Shown here: positions 34,232 through 42,684 of the stretch, piece by piece
How the letters are laid out: the number at the start of each line of letters is the position of its first letter
Numbering within the stretch: position 1 is the stretch's first letter
Origin: an uncultured Acetatifactor sp.
GTDB taxonomy: Bacteria > Bacillota > Clostridia > Lachnospirales > Lachnospiraceae
Assembly (NCBI GenBank): GCA_910586215.1
Contig: CAJUGH010000014.1
Location: forward strand, 54,596-97,279
Length of the DNA stretch: 42,684 bases
Direction of reading: 5' to 3'
Program-made: the position numbers and the translations under genes
The notes under the pieces: model-generated
What the model was told of the DNA's origin: nothing
What the model saw: the letters and a program-made list of their open reading frames with translations, nothing else
Database searches by the model: none

Positions 34232-35527
34232 ATGAGCGAAACACGCAACGCAAGAGAATTTTTCCCAGATGGCACCCCTATTGACCCCTGGTTTTACGAC
34301 ACAGGAGCCCCACAACTGTCTGCACTTGGCAGACAATATGTGCTCACCGAACACGGCATCCTGGATGACGGCCGGATCCACACTGCCGAAATCCAGGCCT
34401 TAATCGACACCGCAGCCGAAGGGGGAGGCGGTGTCATCGTGGTACCCGCAGGCACCTACCTGACCGGATCCCTGTATTTCAAACAGGGGGTACATCTCTA
34501 TGTGGCGACCGGGGGCACCTTGAAGGGCAGCGATGATATCTCTGACTATGATCTGTGCCAGACCCGCATGGAAGGGGAGACCTGCACCTATTTTGCCGCA
34601 CTGATCAACGGAGATGGCCTGGACGGCTTTACCCTGTGCGGACCCGGTGTCATAGACGGCAACGGCCTGCGCTCCTGGAAGGCTTTCTGGCTGCGGAGGA
34701 ACTGGAACCCTGCCTGCACCAACAAGGACGAACAGCGTCCCAGGCTGGTGTATCTGTCCAACTGCCAGAATGTGCGTTTTGCAGACCTGAACCTGCAGAA
34801 TTCCCATTTCTGGACCACTCACCTGTACCGGTGCCACCATGTGAAATACACAAACTGCCGCATCTTCTCTCCTGCCGCCCCAGTGAAGGCACCCAGCACA
34901 GATGCTATCGATATTGATGTCTGCACGGACATCCTGGTGAAAAACTGCTACCTGGAGGTGAACGATGACTCTGTAGTACTGAAAGGCGGAAAGGGTCCCT
35001 GGGCTGATACCACTCCCGAAAACGGATCCAATGAGCGGATCCTGGTGGAGGACTGTGTGTACGGCCTCTGCCATGGCTGCCTGACCTGTGGCTCTGAATC
35101 CGTTCACAACCGCAATATTCTCATACGCCGTCTTAAAGTCTTAGATGGTCACAACCTGCTGTGGCTGAAAATGCGCCCGGATACACCACAGCATTATGAG
35201 TATATCACAGTGGAATCTATTGAAGGAAAGATCCAGAACTTTATCAACATCAATCCCTGGACACAGTTCTACGACCTAAAGGATCGGAAGGACATCCCCT
35301 TATCCTACGCTGACCATATCACCATGCGGGACTGTACCTGTGAATGTGAGACCTTTTTCAACGTGAAGGCAGATGAGAGCCAGTATCTGCTCTCCGATTT
35401 CACTTTCACAAATCTGGAAATCAAGGCCGATAATACAGGAGCTGCTTTTGATGTGGTGAAAAATATGGAGGCCAGGGAAGTGCGGGTACAGGAAAAAGAA
35501 TCTCTTGACTTTCACGTTACGTCATAG
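34232..35527 (+). CDS. GH28-family glycoside hydrolase (polygalacturonase-like)
   Basis: GH28 enzymes hydrolyse galacturonan chains with three aspartates. The 431 residues start with a pectate-lyase-like strand (LIDTAAEGGGGVIVVPAGTYLTGSL), then a right-handed beta helix with STDAIDIDVC (residues about 223-232), NDDSVVLKGG (Asp-Asp, near 245-254) and CHGCLTCGSE in place of the usual GHG loop. There is no signal peptide, so it is probably cytoplasmic and acts on imported oligosaccharides. The RIK motif after the GHG loop is replaced by WLKMRPD, so the exact substrate is uncertain. RBS AAAGGAGG before the ATG. Confidence 0.88.
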   Translation: MSETRNAREFFPDGTPIDPWFYDTGAPQLSALGRQYVLTEHGILDDGRIHTAEIQALIDTAAEGGGGVIVVPAGTYLTGSLYFKQGVHLYVATGGTLKGSDDISDYDLCQTRMEGETCTYFAALINGDGLDGFTLCGPGVIDGNGLRSWKAFWLRRNWNPACTNKDEQRPRLVYLSNCQNVRFADLNLQNSHFWTTHLYRCHHVKYTNCRIFSPAAPVKAPSTDAIDIDVCTDILVKNCYLEVNDDSVVLKGGKGPWADTTPENGSNERILVEDCVYGLCHGCLTCGSESVHNRNILIRRLKVLDGHNLLWLKMRPDTPQHYEYITVESIEGKIQNFININPWTQFYDLKDRKDIPLSYADHITMRDCTCECETFFNVKADESQYLLSDFTFTNLEIKADNTGAAFDVVKNMEAREVRVQEKESLDFHVTS

Positions 35528-35564
35528 TCTATACTATTGGAAAACAGGAAGGGAGCAAGAAGAC

Positions 35565-36476
35565 ATGAGAGTATCTGCTGTACGTTCAGACGGTGTTTAT
35601 TCAAAAATTATGAGCGCACCTCTGGACAAGAAGAATGACATTTATCGGTATGAACTGATGATGGCATTTGAAAAAAAATGGGCTTGTTATAATATTCCCA
35701 TAAAAGCGAAGACGTCCGGCGGCTATGATATTATTATGGCAAGCAGGTTGTTAGGACTCATTGAACCAACCAAAGTAGACGAAACACAAAAACAAAATAT
35801 TCAGCTAATTTCAGACGATGCACTTTGGGAAAAATGTGAGATGGCAATCAGGAAATCGTTAAACTGCTTTACCCAGCATGGGATTGATTTACCTGTTCAA
35901 GAATATTTGTTTACTATATTGCTTGCAAATGCTGAAAGTCCCTACATTAAATTGAATGAGGGCTATTGTGGTGACGGTGGTATACCGGGATATATCTTTT
36001 CCTGGCTGATTCCAAACGAATATACACTGGAACATCTTCCCGTAGCTTTGGCACATGAAACAAATCACAATATCCGCTTTCAGTTTATTGAATGGAAGAA
36101 CGACATCACACTTGGAGAAATGATGATTAGCGAAGGGCTGGCAGAAAACTTTGCCACTTTCTTATATGGCGAAGATAAGGCGGGACCCTGGGTGACAAAA
36201 ACGGATATGACAACTTTGAACGAATATATCAAACCTATTATTCAAGACGGATTAAATGTTCAAGGACTTGAAAATCTCAATGCTTATCTTTATGGTGATG
36301 AACTGGCTAAATTGCAAAACTATCCGCAAGTAGGTTTGCCTTATTGCGCCGGATATGCCTGCGGTTATCATCTTGTAAAGCATTACTTGAATAAAACTGG
36401 CAAAAGTATAGTTGAAGCGACACTTTTACCTGCAAAAGAAATTTTAGATGCTGCGGAGGATTTTTGGAATGACTAA
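35565..36476 (+). CDS. DUF2268 (YjaZ-like) putative zinc protease
   Basis: A 303-residue protein with a gluzincin-type HETNH motif (in LAHETNHNIRFQ, near residue 176) and a third Glu ligand in SEGLAENFA, matching the DUF2268/YjaZ group. It has no signal peptide. The ATG has a GGAAGGGAG site about ten bases upstream. Its stop overlaps the start of the MerR gene by eight bases, so the two are translated together and the MerR protein may regulate it. The pair is clearly more AT-rich than the genes before it, suggesting transfer. Confidence 0.8.
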   Translation: MRVSAVRSDGVYSKIMSAPLDKKNDIYRYELMMAFEKKWACYNIPIKAKTSGGYDIIMASRLLGLIEPTKVDETQKQNIQLISDDALWEKCEMAIRKSLNCFTQHGIDLPVQEYLFTILLANAESPYIKLNEGYCGDGGIPGYIFSWLIPNEYTLEHLPVALAHETNHNIRFQFIEWKNDITLGEMMISEGLAENFATFLYGEDKAGPWVTKTDMTTLNEYIKPIIQDGLNVQGLENLNAYLYGDELAKLQNYPQVGLPYCAGYACGYHLVKHYLNKTGKSIVEATLLPAKEILDAAEDFWND

Positions 36477-37227
36477 AAAACTTTTGTCTGTCCATGAAGT
36501 TGCTAAACTGACTGGTATCACCGTCCGCACACTTCATTTTTATGATGAAATTGGGATTTTGAAACCTACAAGATTAACCGGAGCAGGCTATCGAATGTAT
36601 GACGATACCGCACTTAGCCGGTTACAAAACATTTTATTGTTCCGTGAATTAGAGTTTCCCTTAAAGGAAGTCAAAGCAATTCTTGACAACCCCAACTTTG
36701 ACTCATCAGAAGCAATTTCTCAACAGATTGAGCTGCTAGAATTAAAGCAAAAACATATAGAGGAGCTTATTACCTTTGCCCGTGAAATTCAAAAGGAAGG
36801 AGTAACAACAATGAATTTCAAGGTTTTCGGCAAGAGCGAAATTGAAAAGTATAAAGCAGAAATCAAAGCAAAATGGGGCAATACCAAAGCGTACCAAGAG
36901 TACATGCAAAAGGATATTGCCCAAAACGAAGGTAGTTACAGCAAGATTGCAAACGAACTGTTGACAATGTTTTCTGAATTAGGAGAGTTAAAACATCTAA
37001 CTCCTAATGCTGATGAGGTGCAAAAGAAAATCGCTGCATTACAGAAATTTATAACCGATAATTACTATGTATGTACCAATAAAATCCTTAGCGGACTGGG
37101 CGAACTGTATGTAAGTGATGAACGCTTTAAGGACAACATTGACAAGGCCGGTGGGGCTGGAACGGCTGATTTTGTCAAACAAGCTATCGCGTTATATTGC
37201 AGTAATTGCCACCTCCAGTTCGTATAA
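36469..37227 (+). CDS. MerR-family regulator with TipAS-type ligand domain
   Basis: A 252-residue regulator. Residues 1-70 are the MerR winged helix (SVHEVAKLTGITVRTLHFYDEIGIL; GAGYRMYDDTALSRLQ), a coiled coil follows to about 115, and the C-terminal TipAS domain (near 120-245) resembles the drug-binding part of TipA. The ATG overlaps the upstream stop codon; GGAGG is nine bases before. The last ten or so codons overlap the convergent GNAT gene, where the family normally ends near ALYCSN; the extra residues may be a joined end. AT-rich like its partner gene. Confidence 0.82.
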   Translation: MTKKLLSVHEVAKLTGITVRTLHFYDEIGILKPTRLTGAGYRMYDDTALSRLQNILLFRELEFPLKEVKAILDNPNFDSSEAISQQIELLELKQKHIEELITFAREIQKEGVTTMNFKVFGKSEIEKYKAEIKAKWGNTKAYQEYMQKDIAQNEGSYSKIANELLTMFSELGELKHLTPNADEVQKKIAALQKFITDNYYVCTNKILSGLGELYVSDERFKDNIDKAGGAGTADFVKQAIALYCSNCHLQFV

Positions 37228-37695
37228 AGCCATTGATCTTCCGTTTGGATAATCAATAATGTCCACGATTTTATAGCCAGCAGACAGGTAAATCTTTCTG
37301 ACCACCTTTTCATCCAATCCGGTGTCAAGACGGATATATCGGATACCACGCTTGCGGCATTCTGCCTGGATTGCTTCTGTGGCAAGTTTTGTCATACCCA
37401 TCCCTGCGAATTTCCGCCGAACACAGAACTTATGCAGATAAGCGGCCTCATATCTGGGGGTATTGGGCCAATAGTCCAAATCCGTCCATTGCAGAATAAA
37501 GGCGCAGGCAATTTCACCGTCAATCCTTCCGATGCAGAAATTCTCTGGCCGGGCATCGGGAGTAATCAATTCTTCCTTTGTCAGCCATTCATCGGGCCAG
37601 ACACGATATCCCTGTCCTCGCCCCCAGGCCGCAACCTCACGCATCACAAAAATCGCATCATCTACTTCACCAAAACAAATCTCTAATCTGCTCAT
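37192..37695 (-). CDS. GNAT-family N-acetyltransferase
   Basis: A 167-residue acetyltransferase with a GNAT core (LHKFCVRRKFAGMGMTKLATEAI, residues about 88-110) and RLDTGLDEKVVRKIYLSAGYK near 122-142. The ATG has AAGGA nine bases upstream. It overlaps the convergent MerR gene by 36 bases, an unusual arrangement that suggests two segments were joined here. Substrate unknown. Confidence 0.82.
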   Translation of the reverse strand: MSRLEICFGEVDDAIFVMREVAAWGRGQGYRVWPDEWLTKEELITPDARPENFCIGRIDGEIACAFILQWTDLDYWPNTPRYEAAYLHKFCVRRKFAGMGMTKLATEAIQAECRKRGIRYIRLDTGLDEKVVRKIYLSAGYKIVDIIDYPNGRSMALYELEVAITAI

Positions 37696-37706
37696 TGCTC
37701 TTGTCC

Positions 37707-37892
37707 TTACATGGCAGCAATCATAAACTTATAACCACCGATTTCTACTTGAAATGCCAAATCTTCAAATGCCAAATCGTCCAAGCTTTTCAGTGCCATT
37801 TTCATCGTTACAATCTGTTTCTTCAAACTGGAAATGCTCGTGTCATCGGTAATGTCCAGCGTATGCAGCAACGCAGTTTTCTCGGATTTCAC
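37707..37892 (-). pseudogene. Short frame, probable gene remnant
   Basis: A 61-codon frame from a GTG at 37892 without a ribosome binding site; a stop lies 11 codons upstream. The product (KKQIVTMKMALKSLDDLAFE then DLAFQVEIGGYKF) looks like the end of a larger protein but was not recognised. It lies 11 bases upstream of the GNAT gene on the same strand. Confidence 0.35.
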
Positions 37893-37976
37893 GCAGCTTT
37901 GCAGGCTTGATCAAACAGAACAAGGTTGCAAATTTTTATTTTAAGGAAACCAAAGATGTGGCATTTCTCTGCATAA

Positions 37977-39686
37977 TTAAGAATATAACGATATCACCTT
38001 GCAGGTCTTTTTGTAACAGGCAATCCCATATCTGATGATATTTTTCATTCCGTTCTGCAGAAGGCGTGCGGCGTATCCTTTTTCTTCAATCTGTGCCAGG
38101 GCGTCCCGGCATCCGGTCTCCAGATTTCCGTCATCCGGATATTTTATCTCGATTACAATACCTGTATCGCTTTCCTCGATTTCTATCAGGATGTCGCTGA
38201 AGCCTTCCCCGGACTCCGCATTGGAACTGATGATCCAGTCCTCGCGGTGACTTAAGAGTCCCAGAAGTATGCCGTGGTAGAAACTTTCTTTCCTGTCTTT
38301 CCGGACGCCGGTATCGCGGATACTGATTGTCTTCTTCAGATACTCAGTAAAAAGGGTTTCAGCCGTTCCTGCATCTGCCTGGGGGAATGCGGCACAGAAG
38401 GCATCGAGTCTGGGAGCATCCCTGCGGGATTCCTCCCGGAACCATTCATAAATCTGCTCTGCGAAGATTTCCCTGATTTCAAGGTTCGGTATTTTCAGTT
38501 GGAAAGACCTGCCGTCCAAGCTGCCGCACTGGGTCAGGTAGCCGGTGGTAAAGAGGACGCTCCAAAGATTGTCTATATCTTTATAAATGTCCCAGTAGGT
38601 GAGTTCCTGGTGGATTCGCTTGTTTACGGTTCCGCCGTTTATAAGGCATTCCAGTTCCCGTCTGGCCCCAGGGCCTGCCTTGGACAGGAATGTGCGGATG
38701 ATGTCATTCCCGCTGGTGTTGATCCAGAAAGCCCCAGGCGCCGCATCCGGGTCGGCGCGGAGCTTTGCACAGTAGTTTATCACGTCCCAGGGACAGTAGA
38801 CATCCGTGTTCCCGAACCGATACCCATCGTACCATGTTTTGATCAGTTCATACTTGTGGTCAAGGGAATAATAATGCAGCATGTCCCTGACCTCCGTATC
38901 AGAAAAGCCGAAGTGCTCATCATATTCCACGTCTGCAATGGACAGCACACGGAGGTTGTTAAGCCCGGTGAAGATACTCTCTTTTGCAATCCGCAGGCAC
39001 CCGGTCAGCACTGCAAGGTGGAGGCTGCTGTTGCTCTTCAGGGCACGGCTGAAAAGACTGCGGATTGAGCTGACCATTTCCTCATAATAGCCGTAGTGCT
39101 GTGCCTTGTCTAAAGGGACATCATACTCGTCTATCAGCAGAATGACCTTCTGGTTGTAATGCTTATGCAGCAATTTGCATAATGTAGACAGGCTGTCAGC
39201 CAGTGTATCATTTGACATCAAAAACTGTGATTGCCCGGCCCCACCGATCGCAATCAGCTGTTCATACAGCCTCTTTTCATCCCCGGTAAGCCGGCTGCTT
39301 TCTTTCAAGAACTGAAAACGCATTGCCTCATTTCCTATGATTGACCGCAGCATGGAATATGCATGTTCATAGGATCTGTCGCCGACATCCTTCAGGCTGA
39401 TGGAGATAACGGGGTACTTTCCCATATGTTCCTCACAGAGACTTTGCTCTTTTTGGATGGCAAGGCCGACAAAAAGGCCGGCATCACATCCATATTCGAA
39501 AAAGTACTTCAGCATGCTCATGTTAAGGGATTTTCCAAAACGTCTTGGGCGGGTAAAGAGATTTACCTTTCCCCTGTTATTCAGAAGTTCACGGATGAGT
39601 CCTGTCTTATCAACATAATAGAATCCTTCTGTACGGATTTCCTCAAAATCTTCAATGCCAATGGGCAGTTTTACATTTTTTTCCAA
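37977..39686 (-). CDS. AAA-ATPase-like / PD-(D/E)XK nuclease family protein (DUF1703)
   Basis: A 569-residue protein of the widespread AAA-ATPase_like plus PDDEXK_9 architecture. N-terminal residues carry the conserved start PIGIEDFEEIRTEGFYYVDKT and a degenerate P-loop (TRPRRFGKSLNMSM, near residue 44), a Walker-B-like VILLIDEYDVPLD near 180, and the C-terminal nuclease-like segment with DILIEIEE and GIVIEIKYPDDGNLE (near 500-520). The role of this family is not established; it is often found near mobile DNA. The start is a TTG at 39686 with AAGGAG ten bases before it. An extended -10 (TGATAAAAT) is visible about 60 bases upstream. Confidence 0.85.
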   Translation of the reverse strand: MEKNVKLPIGIEDFEEIRTEGFYYVDKTGLIRELLNNRGKVNLFTRPRRFGKSLNMSMLKYFFEYGCDAGLFVGLAIQKEQSLCEEHMGKYPVISISLKDVGDRSYEHAYSMLRSIIGNEAMRFQFLKESSRLTGDEKRLYEQLIAIGGAGQSQFLMSNDTLADSLSTLCKLLHKHYNQKVILLIDEYDVPLDKAQHYGYYEEMVSSIRSLFSRALKSNSSLHLAVLTGCLRIAKESIFTGLNNLRVLSIADVEYDEHFGFSDTEVRDMLHYYSLDHKYELIKTWYDGYRFGNTDVYCPWDVINYCAKLRADPDAAPGAFWINTSGNDIIRTFLSKAGPGARRELECLINGGTVNKRIHQELTYWDIYKDIDNLWSVLFTTGYLTQCGSLDGRSFQLKIPNLEIREIFAEQIYEWFREESRRDAPRLDAFCAAFPQADAGTAETLFTEYLKKTISIRDTGVRKDRKESFYHGILLGLLSHREDWIISSNAESGEGFSDILIEIEESDTGIVIEIKYPDDGNLETGCRDALAQIEEKGYAARLLQNGMKNIIRYGIACYKKTCKVISLYS

Positions 39687-39880
39687 TGTAAGTACTCTCC
39701 TTTCAGGGTAAGCCCTCTGTTGATGATAGAGTTTCTCTGTTATTTTATCATATAGTTGACAATTCTGCCATCCCGCAAAAGGACAATTGTTCTCCTAGAT
39801 TAAGCATTTCGATGCATCATTAAAATACAACCAATTTTCATGCCTATATGTTGCTATACTAAGCAGATTCTATCAAGCAA

Positions 39881-40267
39881 TTACAATTCACGGGTATGGA
39901 CTGCCTTCAGCTTTTGGACAAATTCCTCATTTTCCAAATCTTTCTCCAGCTCCCAGGCACAGCTGGCGCATAATGGGATTTCTTTTACCATCTTACAATA
40001 GTCAAGACTTGCCGACATATCCTCTTTTCCCGGCATATAAAGCCACCTGCCGCAGGAAGCGCACCTCAGACAGTTTTTATTTTCGATCAGAGGGGCATGT
40101 ATCAAATGCTCTCTTTTTGCCGCTATACCTCCTGGCAGCATAATCTCCCTTGGAAACAGCTTTTCCATCTGCTCCTTCATCTCATCTTTTACCCTGCCGC
40201 TCTCTGCATAAAAAAATTCATCTTTTGGTATCTTTAGGGAATAGCTAACAGTCAACATCATATCCAT
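39881..40267 (-). CDS. Small cysteine-rich, probable zinc-binding protein
   Basis: A 128-residue protein with two CxxC pairs (CLRCASCGRWL near residue 67 and CKMVKEIPLCASC near 90-102), likely one zinc site, and a Leu/Lys-rich C-terminus. AAGGAG lies ten bases before the ATG at 40267; ATGs two and three codons later are alternatives. It sits after the broken rtcB on the same strand, separated by one copy of a 35-bp repeat. A link to RNA repair is conceivable by position only. Confidence 0.6.
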   Translation of the reverse strand: MDMMLTVSYSLKIPKDEFFYAESGRVKDEMKEQMEKLFPREIMLPGGIAAKREHLIHAPLIENKNCLRCASCGRWLYMPGKEDMSASLDYCKMVKEIPLCASCAWELEKDLENEEFVQKLKAVHTREL

Positions 40268-40333
40268 TACAATTAAGCTCCTTCTGTCTGCCGTATTGCA
40301 GGTTCCTTCCATACCACGATCCATCTAGTCCGT

Positions 40334-40368
40334 TATATTTCCTTTGCAAAGCAATACATTACAGCCCT
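40334..40368 (-). repeat. 35-bp repeat, copy A (after rtcB)
   Basis: 32 of 35 bases match 41941-41975, in the same orientation and 1.6 kb apart. This copy has TGTAAT where the other has TATAAT, and GGAAAT in place of GGAGAT, so its promoter and ribosome binding site look decayed. It precedes the zinc protein gene. Confidence 0.75.
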
Positions 40369-40441
40369 TGGTCGATCTATTTTATCTGCATCCCATTGCA
40401 TGTTCGTCTCATGTCGTCTCCCTGTCTGGAATGTTTTTCCA

Positions 40442-41941
40442 TTAACTTTTTACTGTAAATATCGGTTCCATCCGGGCTACGGGAGCCGCCATATCATACA
40501 TCCTGTGCACCTCTATCACCCCGTCAATATCCTTATAGGCATAAGGCGCTTCCGCCCGGACGGACTCTTCCCACTTTTTCAGGATATCCGCCCTGCCTTT
40601 CAAGTCATTGCGTGTCGGATCGATTGGCGTAATGACATGGAATCTTTCCATGAATCTGCGGAACTCCTCATCGTTCCCTTTGATGGCGTCCCCGCGGGAT
40701 TTTTTCCGCCCGGCGCCGTGGCTGGCACTCCAGAGCGCATCCGGATTCCCCAGTCCCCGCAGCAGGTAGCTGGAGCTGCCCATGGAACCGGGGATCATCA
40801 CCGGCTCCCCATAATAGGCAAATTCCGTGCCCTCCATTTCCCCACAGCCCCTGGCACAGCAGGCACCCTTCCGGTGGATATAGTAAACTTCGCCGGCAAT
40901 CTCCTTTTTCCAGATATAGTTGTGGGGAGCGTCATAGAGCAACTCCATCTCACAGCCGCCCAGTACATCCGTAAAGACATCCTGGATCATAAAGCCCAGG
41001 AACAGACGGTTGGCAAACCCGAAGTTGGCGGCATTCCCGGAAACCGACCAGAACCGTTTCCATGCATCCGGACTCGCGCCGTTTTCCGGTATCGGATAGA
41101 TCTTATTCCCGGGATGGGGCAGTCCGGCAGGATAGATGTCCTGGCAGATCCTGCGGTTCAGCAGCCCACTGTGATGCCCGATGGTCAGAGACCCTGCATG
41201 GAGCATCACTACCACGGCCCCCTTTCTGATATTCCAGGCATTGGCAGTCTGTCCATCGTAAATCTCCGCAATACGCTGTACCTCCAGGAAATGGTTGCCT
41301 CCCCCGATCGTCCCGATCTGATCGTCATAAGTCATCTGTCCATAACTGCCAATGAAATCTTCCAGCCCTTCCGTATCATCCGCCTTCAGGCTCCCCCGGA
41401 ACACCATCCGGTCCAGCCACTTCTCCTGCCTTTTGGGCTGATAGTACCGCCATAAGCCGTTCTTTTTACCGTCATGGTGGGTCTCCAGCAGCCCTTCCAG
41501 GCCGTAACGAAACAATGCCTGGCGCTGCCTCCCGGTCATGGGGATCTGCCTGCCTCCCTCAAAAAAGATATGGCGGATCTTCTATGTCAGCTTGGGAAGC
41601 CTTTCGCGGATCCGCTCCTCCGACAAGTCTGTAGTGTAAAACCGCATTCCGCAGTTTATGTCATTTCCCATGGCCTGGGGAACCGCAAAGCCCTTTGTCA
41701 TCATCACCGTTCCAATGGGAATCCCTGCCCCTTTATGAAAATCCGGCGTCAAGATGATCTTCTCGATGCGGTTTCTGTCTCCCTGGAAGAAATCCGAAGA
41801 TGACCCAAGCTTCTCCAGCGTCTCTTCCAGCCCTGTCATTTGATGCAGCTCTTCGACTGCGCTTTTATCCGGCACAGAGCCTTCCGGCAGATAACAAGAT
41901 ATCGTGTTTTCCCTGTCTCCGTATTCTATTTTATGCACCAT
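40442..41941 (-). pseudogene. rtcB: RtcB-type RNA ligase split by an in-frame amber codon
   Basis: RtcB joins 2',3'-cyclic phosphate or 3'-phosphate ends of RNA to 5'-OH ends with GTP and manganese. The frame runs 119 codons, then TAG (41582-41584), then 379 more codons in the same frame. The first part has GNDINCGMRFY with the metal-binding Cys; the second has GTIGGGNHFLEV, HAGSLTIGHHSG, GSMGSSSYLLRG and the guanylylated His in SASHGAGRKKSR. Sequence across the stop (PKLT-stop-KIRHIFFEGGRQIPM) is otherwise continuous, so a single substitution such as CAG to TAG explains the break. The ATG at 41941 follows AAAGGAGATAT. Readthrough or tRNA suppression would restore it. Confidence 0.8.
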
Positions 41942-41975
41942 ATATCTCCTTTGCAAAACAATACATTATAGCCCT
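41941..41975 (-). repeat. 35-bp repeat, copy B: rtcB promoter and ribosome binding site
   Basis: On the minus strand the copy contains TATAAT (41970-41965) and AAAGGAG just before the rtcB ATG. A weak -35 (TCACTC) lies 17 bases upstream. Copy A is at 40334-40368. Confidence 0.65.
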
Positions 41976-42083
41976 GCGACACCGGGAGAGTGACATTTTT
42001 CAGGATATCCAATGCCCTTTGGATCGCGTCAGGCGGCACATCTTCTGTATCACATACCAAAGAGTTTTCCAATCCCTTTGGGA

Positions 42084-42515
42084 CTATACTGTCAATCTCA
42101 TAAAAACATATCCGTCCTCAACGCAATCTGAAAAGGTAAACCCCAGCTTTTCCCAAAACTTTTGCGCCGCTATATTCCTCTGTTCTACCGGGACGGAAAC
42201 TCTTTTTGCGCCATACTCCTTTTGCAGAAAACGGATGCAGGCATCTGCGGCTTTTGTTCCCAGACCCCTTTTCTGAAAAGCGTCATCAATCAAAAAATTA
42301 ATGATTTGATGGTTTTCCTCTCCTACATACATGGAAACAAATCCTACCATGCTGTCGCCGTCATAAATGGCAAATGGCCTGGTATCCGTATAAAAAACCC
42401 ACGCCTCCGCTAAAGAGTACATAACAGAATCGACAAAATCTTCCTTTTCGACACTCGCCTTTAAGCGGAAACACTGCTCATAATTACTTTCGTCAATTTC
42501 CCGTAGTTCGATCAA
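42084..42515 (-). CDS. GNAT-family N-acetyltransferase
   Basis: A 143-residue acetyltransferase with motif A (IINFLIDDAFQKRGLGTKAA, residues about 70-89) and VPVEQRNIAAQKFWEKLGF near 107-125. I chose the TTG at 42515 because GGAGGG lies seven bases upstream and the frame then begins LIELREIDESNYEQCF, as in related enzymes; an ATG at 42557 is in frame but inside another small frame. It lies two bases after the stop of the upstream 30-codon frame, implying coupled translation. Confidence 0.75.
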   Translation of the reverse strand: MIELREIDESNYEQCFRLKASVEKEDFVDSVMYSLAEAWVFYTDTRPFAIYDGDSMVGFVSMYVGEENHQIINFLIDDAFQKRGLGTKAADACIRFLQKEYGAKRVSVPVEQRNIAAQKFWEKLGFTFSDCVEDGYVFMRLTV

Positions 42516-42517
42516 CG

Positions 42518-42610
42518 CTATTCCCTCCGCATATTTATGGTTTGCAATTGCCGACATTCTTCTTCAGCGAAGAAATCCGTAAAATCAAAGCCCTCAAAAT
42601 AGTTTTCCAT
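42518..42610 (-). pseudogene. 30-codon frame, possible SUKH-domain N-terminal remnant
   Basis: The ATG at 42610 has a good GGAGGG site. The peptide starts MENYFEGFDFTDFFAEEE, which resembles the N-terminus of SMI1/KNR4 (SUKH) immunity-type proteins, then ends at TAG. The remainder of such a protein is absent, so it may be a truncated gene whose signals now serve the acetyltransferase. The match is from memory of the family and is weak. Confidence 0.4.
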
Positions 42611-42631
42611 ATATGCCCTCCAATCCCCATA

Positions 42632-42684
42632 TTATCCATTCCATTCATCATTAAATTCTTTTAAAAATCCACGCATATATTCAT
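42632..42684 (-). CDS. 3' end of a gene running off the window
   Basis: The last residues EYMRGFLKEFNDEWNG and a TAA stop are visible; the gene continues beyond the right edge. No family can be named from 16 residues. Its stop is 22 bases before the next ATG, suggesting one transcript. Confidence 0.4.
   Translation of the reverse strand, partial: EYMRGFLKEFNDEWNG

Noticed and set aside
41582..41584. Pyrrolysine insertion at the rtcB amber codon
   Set aside because: RtcB is not known to use pyrrolysine and no pyl genes are in the window; a simple nonsense change is more likely.

Overview
The window reads as a chromosomal segment of a moderately GC-rich Firmicute, most likely a Lachnospiraceae-type member of the Clostridia. 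The grounds are strong AGGAGG-type ribosome binding sites, a PurE/M/N/D cluster, a NitR-like ANTAR regulator downstream of a type I glutamine synthetase, a type III glutamine synthetase, LplB/YtcP-type sugar permeases and Rpn and AAA/PD-(D/E)XK genes. The family-level placement is inference. I saw no rRNA, tRNA, CRISPR array or intact insertion sequence.

Bases 1-9.8 kb are almost all on the minus strand. In transcription order they hold pyrE, two small membrane proteins, an M29 aminopeptidase, then purE-purM-purN-purD, a zinc-ribbon/HTH protein and a membrane-anchored SH3 protein with a repetitive cytoplasmic tail. Bases 9.8-12.7 kb hold an AraC-family regulator divergent from a nucleoside hydrolase-ribokinase pair (ribose salvage). 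Bases 12.8-15.5 kb are a decayed sugar ABC importer: a 5-bp tandem duplication breaks the first permease, a deletion fuses it to the second, and the binding protein has lost its N-terminus. Its divergent AraC regulator (15.9-16.6 kb) is intact.

Bases 18.3-32.7 kb form the core of interest, a glutamine/glutamate and nucleotide amidotransferase block: purF on the plus strand, a minus-strand run pyrG-gltB-gltD-glnA-ANTAR regulator, and divergent glnN. The leaders of purF, pyrG and glnN share one design: a promoter, then a small hairpin with a hexaloop of form AAxGGC closed by a C-G pair, whose bases also form the 5' arm of an intrinsic terminator. A1 and G4 of that loop match the known ANTAR RNA target. 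The ANTAR protein encoded in the same block has a receiver-like domain without the phospho-acceptor aspartate. I infer an antitermination circuit coordinating glutamine synthesis (GlnA, GlnN), glutamine use (PurF, PyrG, GltBD) and the regulator itself. The pyrG leader also carries a 150-nt closed, branched RNA with two competing pairings that I do not recognise.

Bases 32.7-42.7 kb are accessory: three GNAT acetyltransferases, a GyrI-like protein, a GH28 glycosidase, an AT-rich DUF2268 protease/MerR-TipAS pair, an AAA/PD-(D/E)XK protein, a small zinc protein, an rtcB split by an in-frame amber codon with a 35-bp repeat on either side, and gene remnants at the right edge.
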